Shown: positions 9,245 through 20,487, numbered from the stretch's first letter. The stretch: DNA of 64,000 nt from Pieris napi (GCF_905475465.1 NC_062236.1:2986001-3050000), one strand, 5' to 3'. Translations and numbers: made by a program. The notes: generated from the letters alone by a model not told the origin.

Positions 9245-9640
9245 AGTTCTCTAACTAGTGGAAAAATCTAAAAACATTGCAGTCGACCCGTCTTCGTAAC
9301 AATATATTTGTGTCAAAACTTTTAAAACAGACCAGAGAGTATGTATATAAAAGTAATACTATGAGACACATATTTCTGAAAGCATCTACAAATAAATGAC
9401 CACCATATGACAATTTTTTATTTCTACAACGACGTCAAATTTCCCAACTAAGAACAGTTTTTATTGGAAAATTCAATTATCGTTTTTAGTATGTTACTTT
9501 AATTGTTATTTACGGATCACACCGTTTAAACCTTCCCTGATCTTCCACAAATATTTCAAGATCATAATTAGCCAAATCGGTCCTACCGTTCTGGAGTTTT
9601 AGCGAGACTAACGAACAATAATTCATTTTTATATATACAA

Positions 9641-10947
9641 TGTATACTATATACAATTATATTTATTATTATTATTTAATTGTATTTAATTTCTTTGTTT
9701 AATAATGATAATATTTTATGGTTATTATACTAACGCTAATATCCTATAGTAGACATCCCTGTGTGTTGACCACATACTTTCATGGTTCATTTATACAAGA
9801 AACAATACTAAACAGTTAATATATAAAACTATACTTTTTTATGTAGGTGATTTTTCATTAAATGTTTATTAAATATAATGATAGCGCAAACCAAATGAAG
9901 TCCGTCGCCGCATCCATAAATAAGACAGTCCAATGCCATTGTTAAAGCTATACTTATACCTACGTCTCTTTTCATCACATCGTCAACCCTATTTAACAGG
10001 AAGAGACTAAAGAATATATTTTACGATAAGATTAGGTTTTCGATACGATACTAATTCCTAACTTATTTTTCTTAAAAACAGTTCTATCTCATTTTAGCGT
10101 AAATGAAAAGGAAGAAGTGTAACTCACACTGTTGATATCAAAATTAAAAAAAATATTACACATCTAAAGAAATAATTATATTTCTTAAATTAGATTATTA
10201 ATTATCTATTTTGTTTTTACAGATGTTCATTTAATTTTGTTTGTTATCTCTGGAAAAGACGCTAGTTTTGTTTGTCTATGTATGTGTTAGTAATTTTAAT
10301 TTGAATACGAAGTTTTTGTTGTGAGAACATTTTGGATTGACTAAATAAGAAATAGGATAAAAGTGATTTTCAACTGAAATAACAAACTCTAAATGTTGTT
10401 TCTTAAAATAAATATTTTTTGCAACACATTTGAGTTTCACTCTTTTATACACATATCAAATACAAATTTATATCATAATAACACGACACCGTTGAGTTTT
10501 CTTTGTGAAAGTCAGCACATTGACGCCGCACTATCCCTAATAGTGTTGTTTACGAAGCCCAGTACCGCCAAACAGACGCCTCAGTCCGGGAACAATCAAT
10601 AAAACTTAAAAGTTTTTCACGTTTTGTATGTAATGTGCTTGTGATACAGTTGAATCAGTATCTCTTTGTAAATTTTAATGGGAAACTGATTAGGATACAG
10701 AAAATTCTTGGTCTTCAATTCAACAATTAAAGTACTGAAAAAGGTTCTATGTAAGTGCGTATTGTACGATTTGTAATCTATGGATCGTAATTACTCTCTA
10801 AGTGATGGACACTATTTTCTTGAGCTTAATATAAATGAAATCATTTATAATCACTGAATATCGATGTTATTTTTGAAAGTATTATAAGCCTATAGTTTAT
10901 GTATATTTTAACAGTGGCTCTGGGCGTTTAGGGCTAACCTTTAACAT
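9641..10947. other. Unassigned AT-rich sequence
   Basis: Long runs of A/T, with no coding, splice or transposon signals I can support. Confidence 0.35.
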
Positions 10948-11172
10948 TTAGGTCTAGGCTTTAGATTTCTGTATTCCTTTCGTGCTCATTTGTTTTATAC
11001 TAATAGGCAAGTGGGGAGCCTTCTGTGTCTTACACACGCCGTCGACTTTTTGGCTTGAAACATGCCGCTTTCCGCCCGACGTTTTCCTTCACCATGAAAG
11101 TGAGTGTTAAATTTTACAGAAAGTCCATTGGTGCATACGGAAACTGAACCTACGACCACACGTATGAGACTA
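10948..11172 (-). mobile_element. SINE family A, 5'-truncated copy
   Basis: Minus-strand body and tail are recognisable: AGGCAAGTGGGGAGCCTTCTG, CACACGCCGTCGACTTTTTG, GTTTTCCTTCACCATG and AAAGTCCATTGGTGCATAC. The tRNA-like head stops just after the B box, which is degraded. It abuts the Helitron at 11195, which may have removed the head. Confidence 0.85.
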
Positions 11173-11194
11173 GACCTCTCCATATACTACTACT

Positions 11195-11680
11195 ATATAT
11201 ATAAAAATGAAACCCGTTTTCCGTTGTCACGACATCACATGAAAACGGCTCGACCGATTTGTCTGATTTTTTTTTGTTGTGTTTGTAATTGTCAGGAGAA
11301 GGTTCTTATAAAAGAAAAAAAGAAAAAAATTGCGCGGAAAATTAGAAAATTCAAGAATACTTAACCACCATACAATTCGAACTTTTTGGTGTAACCTTAT
11401 GGCGTTTGACATAACACAACATTGACAGAATGCGTGCTGCAAATATAGTCAGAGGATGTAAGAAAAATGAATATCGTTCAAAATAAATGCTTCGATCGGA
11501 GTTATTATATTGATAATACATATAATAATATGCGAGCCAGAAAAACAAACAAAGAATGTTGTATAACATAAAGCATTAGAATAATAAACACTTTGTTTCT
11601 GAAATATTTTTTAATTCATTATACCAATTTGAAATCAATATTCATAGTTAAGACAGGACAACGTCTGTCGGGTCCGCTAG
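11195..11680 (+). mobile_element. Non-autonomous Helitron, about 0.49 kb
   Basis: The 5' end is TATATATAAAAATGAAACCC with a following GGCTCGACCGATTTGTCTG. This block recurs in several lepidopteran Helitron-like elements in this window. The 3' end is GGACaacgtctgtcggGTCC (hairpin) then GCTAG at 11676-11680, followed by T. The identical 3' signature occurs at 28465-28489. The interior is AT-rich with no protein. A TC dinucleotide at the exact 5' end cannot be fixed. Confidence 0.75.
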
Positions 11681-12544
11681 TATATAATAAGAACAAACTT
11701 ATTCAATCGTTTTATAAGCTTAGGCAAGACTATAGGATTCATTTATTTTCTAACCTACTTTTAAACTATTCTGGGTGTTTTGACGAGTTTGAGAGCTGTA
11801 GGGACGAAACTACAATAGACGTTGTTATATCAACAATATAGGCTTCGAACTTTGACGAGAGATTCCAGAATGATCCCTCGAAGTTTCCTAAATTCATGCT
11901 TAATAAAATAAACATTTAACATGTAATACAAGTATGTTGGAAGTTATAGAATTCCCGAAATATATTTGAAATTCCTTTGTCGAGAAGTTCCTTGGATGCT
12001 TGAGCTAATATCAAATTCACATTGACTAATTGGATGGTTGGAAATTATTTACGGAATGTATTATGATAATATAATGTTAATGTTTTAAAGGTAGCGGTGG
12101 CAACCTAGTGATTAAGAGTGTTATTTTCGTCTGTTATTACATAGAAACTCAGCTGTGCTTGGAACCAGCACCTGGACTTGGAAACTTGCGACATCAGCTA
12201 CGACAGCATCGCTACGGATATTGAGAGAACTATATCGAATTGGCATACAAAAATTCGGTACGTACGATAAATGTTATAGTACAAGCACTGGATTTTTTCT
12301 TGTATTTGTGCAACATGTCTGAAAAAACAGTGAAAAAATTACAGTTTGTAATTGCTCAAAATCAAATTTGGTTATGAACGTTAATAAGCGTTTAATGTGA
12401 GTACTGTTCTAAAATGAATCAAATTTTTATAGCAGCAGTAATGTCGGAGAAGCCGTATGTATTGAATGGTCCTACACTCTTGAAGATGAATTATAGAACA
12501 TTAAACTATGACTAACTACAGGTTTATGAATAAATTATTGCTGG
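11681..12544. other. Mostly unassigned, with a possible tRNA-like SINE fragment
   Basis: At about 12088-12165 the sequence TGGCAACCTAGTGATTAAGAG looks like a degenerate A box, and TTGGAACCAGCACC like a degraded B box, of a tRNA-derived element different from family A. A similar GGAACCAGCAC phrase occurs near 43913. The support is weak. The remainder shows nothing identifiable. Confidence 0.3.
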
Positions 12545-12900
12545 TCTAAGGCGTAGAATTTCCATAAAAACTGGAAGCTTTAGAGATCTGGATGTATGCT
12601 TAAAATATCTTGGACCGCATATGGAATACAACTGTTCTGGACAGAATGCAGAACAAATTGTTAATGACGGTTAAGAAAAGGAAACTTGCATATTTCGGAC
12701 ACAACACAACACAGTATGAGCCTTCAACTAATCATTCAAGGTTAAGTGGCAGGTTGAAGAAGACCTGGCCGCAGACGCACGTCTTGGTCAAAGAATCTTC
12801 GGCAAAGCTTGGTCAAAGCACTAAGTTTAATTGTTAACCTCGTCAAAGATCGTGATGGTTAACGTATGAAAGGAGATGGCTATAAGCAGAATAAGTAAGC
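12545..12900 (+). pseudogene. LINE reverse-transcriptase C-terminus remnant
   Basis: Broken frames read LEALEMWMY-like and ISWT near 12570-12615, then NKLLMTVKKRKLAYFGHN at about 12650-12706, then a GRLKKTW block. Near 12840-12895 a degraded VKDRDG*RMKGDGYK segment follows. These match in order the C-terminal end of a widespread arthropod LINE (motifs MW.YRRMLRISW, RK..YFGH, GR....W, ending in a GDG block). At least two frame breaks are present. It belongs to a different LINE family from the copy at 735-1190. Confidence 0.75.
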
Positions 12901-13735
12901 AGTTAGCCGGTAGGGCTTATTCATAAAAACTTAACCACCGTTTCAACTTAAGTCGCCTGTCTCTTCGTTAATGCGTTTACACAATTGAACAGAGAGAGAG
13001 GAAAAAGTACCTACTTTAACTTAAACGAGTGCAGTTAGACTTTAATAAATATGTAGTTGTTAAGCATATTATCAAAATATCTAAATTTTAATTTTGTTCG
13101 GCAGCGCGAGATGTGCAAAGGGATTTCATTAAAGTTATTTAAAAGCAAAGGCGCTTTTTAATTATTTTTAGAGGCTGGCCGAGAGTGCACTTGTATCTTT
13201 ATTTTTGTAATTAGTAAAACATGTCGGTTTAATTTTGTACGCTTTACGAGATTCGTAATAGAACCTTATTAGCATTTCTTCTGAAAAATTCAAAATAGGT
13301 CTGTGTTTTGTTTATTAAATCGGCTAAAAATGTTAGACTAAAAAAGGTGTTGTTGCTACACAATCAACAAACGTTGAACTATGCGTATATTTTACATCAT
13401 TTTCTTCTTTGACAACGCTGCGGCAAATAACTATTTGTTTTGTATGTGTTTACAGTATTTCTTTGTTCTTTTGGAACTATGCAACAATTTGTGTGCGATG
13501 TCTGTTTTATTCAATGTTTTTTTTAATTCTAAAACGCTACTTACGCCTTTACTAGATCAAGAATATTTTTTGTAATAATTCTAATTTCCAAAGGTGTATT
13601 TCATATCAATATACTTAAATTGTCAATATATATAGATTTTTGTTTAGTAAGTTTTGAAAGATAGCCCTTTTTAACATTCATTGCATGTTGATTAAACTAA
13701 TCTTTTACAGTATTAGTTCTGAAACTTGAAATAAA
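12901..13735. other. Unassigned AT-rich sequence
   Basis: A 64-codon frame at 13381-13575 is hydrophobic and TTT-rich, as expected of AT-rich noncoding DNA. I see no promoter, splice sites or repeat boundaries. Confidence 0.35.
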
Positions 13736-14072
13736 GTGCGTGCGTACAAAGTACACATGTCCTAAGTGTTTCATTATAAATTAATTATTACTAAGGTAAA
13801 ATCCAGATGCTCATGTACCGGTATATGATCACTCCATGTATTTGTATATTTATATTCACAAATATAGGTATACAAATACATGATAATATGTAATATATCA
13901 TACACTGTGCGTGATGCGATGTTCGCCTTTTATCACCATCTCTCAATCGGTCTCAATCGCTCTCTCCCTTTTCTTCGACAAAAACGCTGCACGTCATCGT
14001 GACGCTAATATTATTATTATTGCGTTGCATCCATAAAAATTTTACCCTCATGCGTCTAAAGAAGTTTCACTT
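13736..14072 (+). mobile_element. Candidate MITE with GTGCGTGCGTACAAAG end
   Basis: The left end GTGCGTGCGTACAAAGTACA recurs at 37518-37545, where it continues into AGAAGTGAAACT. The right end here is AAAGAAGTTTCACTTT, the reverse complement of the AGTGAAACTTCTTT type of word. A conserved-looking interior (CTCTCAATCG repeated, TTCTTCGACAAAAACGCTGC, CGTCATCGTGACG) supports a discrete element. It may be a distant relative of family M, since both carry an AAGAAGT..ACTT terminus. No transposase is present. Confidence 0.5.
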
Positions 14073-14461
14073 TAAAAATAAATAATATATGTATAATAAA
14101 ACTCTAATAATGTGGAAATATGGCCGAGCCAAATATATTTCCGATAAAAGGCGAGTATCGAAACTCGTTACCTAAATACGAACGATTTCTGATATTAAAC
14201 GATATTTTCATTTTTCAATTTTCCCACACCGTTTCGTTTTATTACGATTTTACTTGCAGTAACTGGGTGCGTGGTACCGGACGTAATTTATCGTTATACA
14301 GATGACCCTATAAATAAAACGGACATCTTAAACAGAAGATTTTAACAAGTGCCGCGCGATTATGTGACCTAAGATTAAGAAATAGATCGTCAAAAACATA
14401 ATAACAAAACTAATATTGGTTTAATGTTAATAGTAATGGTATGGTAATGGTAAGGTGGAGT

Positions 14462-14617
14462 GATCAGTGTTGGCCTAGTGGCTTCAGCGTGCGACTCATC
14501 CCTGAGATCGTAGGTTCGTTCCCCGGCTATGCACCAATGGACTTTATTTTTATGTGCGCATTTAACATTCGCTCTAACGGTGAAGGAAAACATCGTGAGG
14601 AAACCGTTATGTCTCAA
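14462..14617 (+). mobile_element. SINE family A, 3'-truncated copy
   Basis: The head is intact except for a deletion in the anticodon-like region (GCGACTCATCC instead of GCGACTCTCATCC) and a B box of GGTTCGTTCCCC. The body runs to AAACCGTTATGTCTC and then stops. The CGACGGCGTGTG block and tail are missing, so the 3' end was lost after insertion or the copy formed by internal priming. Confidence 0.9.
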
Positions 14618-15189
14618 ATACAAACATTTATAAACGCGCGGTGTATAGCGCATTTAGATTAATATTATTATTTAAAAAAATAATTGTAATAAATTTTATA
14701 CATCAAATTTAAATCAGTCATTTTGCATATATGTACTTACATACGTAAAACCTTTTTAGCTTCATCGGATTTCGGTAAAGAGCACTAGAAATTAGCTTTA
14801 ACACAGTTTAATGTATTAAAATTTAATATTCTAGACGCAATACGTTGACGTATATTTAAATGAGAGCTAGGGGCATACGGGACAATAAATATGGGACAGT
14901 AGCGAGAGAACGTTAATTAGAAAGTTCTTCACTCGGACAGTTTCCCACATGTAGTTGCAAATGGTGTTATATTCGCGATTTAGATTAAATTCTGTGAAAT
15001 ATTGATCAAAGGAACGTTGAAGCAATAGGGAGACAGATTTCTGCATGTGTTTTACTAGTCTTTTTTGGTCTAGGAAGTACTTTATGTCTATTAATACGAA
15101 ACAGGTTTCTAGGCTAAAACGCCAAAATTATATACAATGTGGATTTAGCCCAGAAGGTAGTAGGTAGTAGGGGGTTTAAGAATATATAA
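14618..15189. other. Unassigned AT-rich sequence
   Basis: Nothing identifiable beyond AT-rich background. Confidence 0.35.
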
Positions 15190-15365
15190 AAGCCTGACCC
15201 GGCGTCGCACATCTAGACATTTATTTTTAAAATAAAAAGAAGAATAAAGAAATAAGTATAGCCTATTTTACTGAGAGACACGGTAGCGTAAAGGAACTTT
15301 TAGAAACATTCCAGTATTTGAGTTTTTTCGTTATATGAATACAAATCTTTCCCCTTATATTAGTT
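15190..15365 (+). mobile_element. Helitron-like non-autonomous element, fragment
   Basis: It starts with GCCTGACCCGGCGTCGCACA, resembling the CCCGGCTTCGCAC words at element ends elsewhere in the window (16692). It continues with TAGCCTATTTTACTGAGAGA, a TCCAGTATTTGAGTTT block and a final TCTTTCCCCTTATATTAG. The same order (CCCGGC..CGCAC, TAGCCTATG, CAGTAGTTTAGGG, TTTATAATATT) is seen at 16690-17030. The Helitron assignment is by family resemblance only. Confidence 0.5.
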
Positions 15366-15902
15366 TAAGGGTTTTAATATGTAATACGATAATTAGAACT
15401 TATAATTAGATGTTAAAAAAAATTGTCTGTAATACTTTGACTAACCGCAAATCTTAAAGCTTTGGCTGCTAAACTGTTTGTCTTTATAATTTACTTCGTT
15501 TATTGGTTTATTTCTTTTTAATTAGAACTGAGGACTTATCATAGCAGTAGTGTTTTCCTTTCAAACCTCTTGTCAAAAAGGTTTCCAATCTCATAAAATA
15601 AACTGAATTATAAAAATGTCGCGTCAATTAATCTATATTAAGCTTGTACAAATATTTTTTGTATTAGATTGTCAAATACCAAAAGACATCTTGTGATTGC
15701 GACACTTACCACAGCATTATTGAGTTACCGGAGCGTACAACGGAGATGAAGCATGCATGTCACCCGTACTGACCGCATGTTGCTTGCAGGGTTGCCATTA
15801 AATAGAAACATATTTATGTAACCGCTTGAAAGCATGTTTTTCAATTAAATTATTTCGAATGAAATTCCTAGTTGCGAGATTAAAAACAGTGGTGCTGCAA
15901 CC
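15366..15902. other. Unassigned AT-rich sequence
   Basis: A GC-richer patch at 15720-15795 (GCATGCATGTCACCCGTACTG) has no open frame or repeat match within the window. Confidence 0.35.
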
Positions 15903-15992
15903 CTTGGTCTTCGCCTCAGATTTCTTTAATTTGCGCTTCACAGTACGAGCGATTGTTAAATGCGCACGCACATAGACAGTAAAGTCCATAGA
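15903..15992 (-). mobile_element. SINE family A, internally deleted fragment
   Basis: The minus-strand order is AAAGTCC (near 15985), TGTGCGTGCGCATTTAACA, CTCGTACTGTGAAG and then directly the AATCTGAGGC block. About 100 bp of body between the two parts is missing. The head with its pol III promoter is absent. Confidence 0.75.
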
Positions 15993-16134
15993 TTAAATGG
16001 TGAAATCTCAGACTGAAATTGTTTATTTGTTATCATCACAATCAAATCAAATCAAATATATAAATATAATCAAATACACAGTATTTAAAATTTGCTTAAC
16101 CGACATAGTAATAATAAAATTAAAATTAAAACAA

Positions 16135-16325
16135 ATTTCAGAAGTTGGTCCCTGTGGTAGGTGTACCTTTAACGCTGGCGGAACATACTCGCTGTATTGC
16201 GATCTTATTCGTTGAGCAAGGAAAGCACCAGCTCTGGGGTCACCGGTACTATCTACCAGGCGCCAACTTAATCTTTAATTAGCGCCTGTGCACTTGAACC
16301 ACACGAGTCGAGTTATAGCCCAAGA
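16135..16325 (-). pseudogene. Possible LINE 3'-terminal coding fragment
   Basis: The block is strikingly GC-richer than its flanks. On the minus strand it can be read as KIAIQRVCSASVKGT, which resembles the AIQRGNAASVLGT ending of some lepidopteran non-LTR elements. That resemblance is from memory and not certain. The rest (CGCCTGGTAGATAGTACCGG, GTGCTTTCCTTGCTCAACG) has no frame. An unrelated moderately repetitive element is the alternative. Confidence 0.45.
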
Positions 16326-16689
16326 GTCTCTAATTCAAAGGGAACAAAATCGAACTTGGAGGAAAGTCTTTATAACTTATATTTTGAGCCGTTTATTATT
16401 TTCCGCCTGCACTGCGGCCGCCCCAGCTTTTTTGCTTGTCCGAGGGAGATGAGACGTGACAAACGTGTCCACACAAGTATAAATCTAATACTAGATTCCC
16501 AAATAAACACATAATATAAACAAAATTGTTTACTGTGGAGGTTGTTTGAGTAATATATAACGAAAAGCCCTTTTATGAAAGTAATGAATCCAATTGGTTT
16601 CAAGTAACTGATTCATATATTTCCTTCAAATTGTGTTTATACGTTGATAAAACGAAATGAGGAATCAGACTTAGAATTACTAACTCTTT

Positions 16690-17030
16690 TCTCGTCCCGG
16701 CTTCGCACAGCTGGATATTTTATTAAATATAATAGTTAGACATAATATGATATCTTAGACGTTTTTGTACATATTAATGTCATCTATGTAGTAGGTACAT
16801 CACTTTGCTCTATTGTCAATAGTTTTCGCTGCATGCGATATAGGATTTTTTCCCACACCTTAGGTTACATTATCGAAGTTTTAGCATAAGTTGCTTGCAT
16901 TAAAATACTTTAGCCTATGACGAAAAGGGTAATGTAGGACTCTAAGGAAAGGTTCAAATCGGTTCAGTAGTTTAGGGCTTATTCAATGCAAACAATACAT
17001 TCTTTCTTCTTTATAATATTCGTGCAGATA
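16690..17030 (+). mobile_element. Helitron-like non-autonomous element
   Basis: It begins CTCGTCCCGGCTTCGCACAG and includes TTTAGCCTATGACGAAAAGG, GGTTCAAATCGGTTCAGTAG and TTCTTTCTTCTTTATAATAT. The same sequence of blocks, more decayed, is at 15190-15365. The boundaries are approximate and there is no coding capacity. Confidence 0.55.
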
Positions 17031-17205
17031 GGTAGGCTTGTTTATGATTCTATTAAAATATTATATCGTTTGTGGTAGCCCTATTGTTTCATGTCGGACG
17101 AATCCAATCAGGCCAACCAGGAACATGAAGCGGCTCATTACACTTCACATCGTAGCGACACTAAGCTTATTTTTTGCCTTCAAGCTCTTGTCTTTGTATA
17201 TTAAA

Positions 17206-17484
17206 CTAGCTGTTCCCTGCCACGCTTCGCTGTGGCACATTGTGATTGAATGGTTGAGAAATGAGAAACAAAACAAATAAAACATTGCATACAACATTAA
17301 TTTTGCAATACATACTTCTGGAAAAAAATAATGAAAAAAAAAAACAAACAAAAAAAGGTAGATAAAAACAATCCTTGATGCGGATTATATATCATGCTAA
17401 AATTTCAGCTTGATCGGTGCAGAACTTTTTGAGTTTTTGAAGCGTACATAAACCAACATAGCATTTTTATATATGTATATAGAT
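17206..17484 (-). mobile_element. Non-autonomous Helitron (subfamily with 40083 copy)
   Basis: On the minus strand the 3' end is GCCACagcgaagcGTGGC (hairpin), AGGGAACAG, then CTAG at 17209-17206 followed by T. The 5' part (about 17480-17390) reads TATATACATATATAAAAATG, then GCTTCAAAAACTCAAAAAG and TTCTGCACCGATCAAGC. Element 40083-40320 shares both ends and most of the interior, so the two define a subfamily about 240-280 bp long. Confidence 0.85.
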
Positions 17485-18148
17485 TTAAAATACTACAAAA
17501 AAATTTCGTCTTAGATATGATTTCCAGTTACAACATTTGAGCTAGAAGGTATTGACTATGAAGAAGTGATGATCCGGAAACGAAACCCCTGATTTTTTTA
17601 TATTAGGTTATTAAAGTCTAAAAAATCTGTCCACATGTTATAATTAAGTTAAAGCAGCACAAATTATAGAAAAGTTAATTTAGGCGGTTTTTTTTTATTG
17701 ATCAAGCATTCAAGTATACCGTGGTTCCGGGTATTGGCGCCTCCGTTGCCTAGTGATCAGCGAGCATGTACGAGTATATTCTGTTTGGCTTAACAGTGGT
17801 TGATATGAACGGCTATTTAATTTTATTAACAAAAGCTTGCCCACGCTCGGCACTCTGATACATAAGAAAAATAAAATACAAGATTTAATGTGACAAGCAC
17901 TTATAGGCATAACACATACGAAAAGAAAACATCTATTCACAACTTATACAAACTAAAGGAAAATTGATTTGAAAGTAGGGGGAGCAACTATGATATCCAT
18001 ACCTAGCTCGTTTATCAGAATGCTCAACCTGGATGAGTTTTGGACAAAACGCGTTCTTTATAACGTTGGGGCGAGGCTGGGGGGCGTCTTGACTTTAAGC
18101 AAGAAAACAGACTCGTTCCCTTTTTCAAGCCAAAATAAAAATATAGAA
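17485..18148. other. Unassigned AT-rich sequence
   Basis: The patch at 17715-17850 is less AT-rich but has no motif I can name. A weak antisense frame at 17710-17940 is judged a chance frame. Confidence 0.35.
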
Positions 18149-18558
18149 CAATCTCTTTATAACGTCATGCGTTATAACACAACATCTCTGTAACGTAAAA
18201 TCGAGTTAAATTTGTTTGGATTATCACATACCCCATAGATTAGTTCATTGTTTATAACGCAACAGCCACTCTCTATTACGAAGAAAAGAGAGACACCTGA
18301 AGGCATAAACAGCAGCCTAGTCTTTGTTATTGTTAATTGCATTAACACGTGTTGCATTATTCTTAGATTACATTGCCTGTCATAGCAAAACACGTTAGCC
18401 AAAGTTAACAGATTATATGTTTTTAGAATAACTTACCAATTGATAGTAATAAAATTAGAAATTTAGAAATTGGTTAAATTTGTTTTTTTTTCTCTTCTTT
18501 CTTTATAACGAAAAAAAATGCTCGGTCTCTTGAAATTCGTTATAAAAAGTTTACACTG
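18149..18558. mobile_element. Longer decayed relative of the 21744 MITE
   Basis: The right end TTCGTTATAAAAAGTTTACACTG|TA matches the inverted left end of the 21744 element. The left end CAATCTCTTTATAACG near 18150 is a degraded version of the same terminus. The interior (about 400 bp) contains more CGTTATA-like words (GCGTTATAACAC, TTTATAACGC) and an unplaced AT-rich core. It may be an older, longer family member. The left boundary is approximate. Confidence 0.55.
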
Positions 18559-18965
18559 TATTAGCATAATTAATTAAATACGAAGAAAACATCGTTTAAC
18601 GCGGAAGTTACGCAAAACAATAGAACATTTATTTCAATTAAGTTTAATGATGAAATATTGTACCAAAACGCTCTGTCATGCAACCGCGAAGAAAAGCAAC
18701 ATGCAAATCAATGAATCGAGATCGGACGTTGAACCCGCGACCCGTGAATCACCATTTATCGCGTGATACTGGACCCACGCTTTATCCGTTAAGGGTGACT
18801 GACATTTAAACATACATTTTTGTTCCTTTGTTATTTTAAAAGGTGTTCGGTAAGTAGAATTCATAATACGACCTCCAGTATATTATGTATACGCTAAATG
18901 ACTATTATTTAAAATGACTTATCAATGACTGGTCGTATAAACTTTATCTGTATATCGGTATCCAT
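18559..18965. other. Possible degenerate tRNA-derived SINE on the minus strand
   Basis: At 18690-18810 the minus strand shows TTAACGGATAAAGCGTGGG (A-box-like) and, about 45 bp on, GCGGGTTCAACGTCC (B-box-like, GGTTCAANNCC). That is the spacing of a pol III promoter, so a third SINE family is plausible. It is too decayed to be a functional tRNA: no paired acceptor stem was found. The flanks on both sides are featureless. Confidence 0.35.
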
Positions 18966-19228
18966 TTTTTTTAGTTAAGAGGCAGGAGGCTCATCTGATG
19001 TTAAGTGATGTGATGCCCATGGACACTCACGTTGCCAGAGAGCTCGCAAGTTTGTTGCCGGTCCTTTAAGTATTGGTACGCTCTTTTCTTGAGGGACCCA
19101 AAGTCGAATTGATTCGGAATTACTTCAGCTGGTTCCATAGTGCGCGGCAAAAACTGCCTTAAAAAACGCTCTGTTGTGGAACGGCGGACGTCGAGGTGAA
19201 ACGGGTGGTATTCTGCCTTAATAGTCAC
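18966..19228 (-). pseudogene. LINE C-terminus (family J), best-preserved copy
   Basis: A continuous 75-codon minus-strand frame contains HPFHLDVRRSTTERFLRQ, FLPRTMEPAEVIPNQFDFG, then LKKRAYQYLKDRQQTCELSG and NVSVHGHHIT. Related LINEs end with DVxRSTTxRFxxxFLPRTxxLWNxLPxxVFPxxY and a KKRAYxxLK block. The noncoding tail follows to about 18966 (GTTAAGTGATG, GAGCCTCCTGCC). The LW/LP residues of the intact family are missing here (a small deletion after FLPRTME). Only the extreme C-terminus remains, so there is no enzymatic function. Confidence 0.8.
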
Positions 19229-19243
19229 GTAGTTCAGTAGTGC

Positions 19244-19407
19244 CTAATACAAGCCGTTTTCGATGTTTTTCTTCACCGTACGAACGAGTGTTAAAAAAAA
19301 AATAGTTAACATAGAAATGTCCATTAGTGCATATTTCGTCCATGATTCAATCGGATCAGCTCAAGGTTGAGAGTCGAACGTCAAGCCACTAGACTATCAT
19401 TGCTGTT
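19244..19407 (-). mobile_element. SINE family A, diverged copy
   Basis: Minus-strand head words (CAATGATAGTCTAGTGGCTT, GTTCGACTCTCAACCTTGAG) and body words (CACTCGTTCGTACGGTGAAG) are identifiable. The B box is altered (GATTGAATCATGG) and a poly-A/T run at about 19293 interrupts the body. It sits immediately next to the LINE fragment at 18966-19228 in the same orientation. Confidence 0.75.
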
Positions 19408-19900
19408 AATACTATCTAGAAAAAATAAATATATAAAGGCGTTTTTATCGAAATTCTTCAACATTTTGTATGAAAAGATCTCGAGATAGTCTTTAGATGA
19501 GCTTGCCTATATGCAAGATATAAAGAGCTTGCTTATTTACAAGTGAATGCAATCGTGAACGAGGTATGGGGGTACGATTTGCCTACTTTCTTACATAAAT
19601 TTTTACCTCGTATTTCAAGACATTTTCCCGTTCCCTTAGCATAAATACTTTGAATATTGTTGCATTTCTCCATAAATATATAAAATTATATATACACAAT
19701 AAACAAACGATTAGTCATAAATTCAAATATAATCTCAAGCTAAGCTGTACGTAATAAAGAAAGAGTCAGAAAGTGCTAACCACGCACCATCATTTCCAGG
19801 TTCCCGTATCGGCGTTCCGTTTGACTCTGATTTGTCAACAGAATCTCTATTCCATGACGCTCTGTGGTCTCATGAGGCTCATTAGTCTGTGGTTTTACAA
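19408..19900. other. Unassigned AT-rich sequence
   Basis: Short direct repeats (GAGCTTGCCTATATGC and GAGCTTGCTTATTTAC near 19500-19540) are the only visible structure. Confidence 0.35.
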
Positions 19901-20079
19901 GTGTTATCGCCGCCCATGGACACGATCATTGCCAGAATACTCGCAAGTGCGTTGCGGCCCTTTAAGAACTGGTACGCTCTTTTCTTGAAGGACCTTACGT
20001 ACAATTGGTTCGGCAAAAACTGCAAAGAAACGCTCAGTTGCGGAACGACTGACGTCAAGGTGATACGGGTGGTATTTCT
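19901..20079 (-). pseudogene. LINE C-terminal fragment (family J)
   Basis: The minus-strand words of the family are present in order: TATCACCTTGACGTCAGTCG, CAGTTTTTGCCGAACCAAT, the KRAYQ-like CAAGAAAAGAGCGTACCAG and the CCATGGGCGGCGATAAC tail. The FLPRT..VFPNQ middle has been shortened by a deletion. It is in the same orientation as its neighbour 18966-19228, 0.7 kb away. Confidence 0.75.
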
Positions 20080-20487
20080 TAATTTGTGGTGATGCTTCGT
20101 TTCATACTATCCTTCTTTGGCTGCGCTATTGCACTTAAAAACTATGTTAATGTTGATTCTCAGAGTTTTCATAGAGGGAGCGCTGTAAGCCTAAGCGCCT
20201 TTTGGTTTTGATTTTTCATATGACCCCGTGAAATACATGATTTTTATTAAATAATGCTTGTCAGAATATGGTATTAAGAGTAAAACCGCGTACAATAGCT
20301 ATCAAAAATCACACAATAAATTCGTTATAGTGCTCAATCAATTTCATTGAATCGGTCTGAAATTCGGATGAAATATTTTTCGATCCGCTAAACAATTATT
20401 CTCTCACGCAAAATAAAAACTGTGAAATATGATTTAGTAATTGTTAGTCTATGTACACTTCATTACGCGTTATACCTTTATTATCTA

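Larger units (their letters stand above)
8454..9640 (-). mobile_element. Candidate Helitron carrying a heat-shock-type promoter
   Basis: On the minus strand the 3' end reads GTGAAACAAAGTTCAC (hairpin), GGGGTCAT, then CTAG at 8457-8454 followed by T. That is the Helitron rule: a subterminal hairpin, CTRR, and insertion before T. Near 9640-9510 the minus strand shows TATATATAAAAATGAATT, GTTCGTTAGTCTCGCT and GGACCGATTTGGCTAAT, a 5' end I associate with lepidopteran Helitrons. If both ends belong together the element is about 1.19 kb and non-autonomous: no Rep/helicase is seen. The interior holds the promoter and leader listed separately, flanked by about 300 bp of AT-rich filler. The 3' end is well supported; the pairing of ends is inference. 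Confidence 0.6.
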
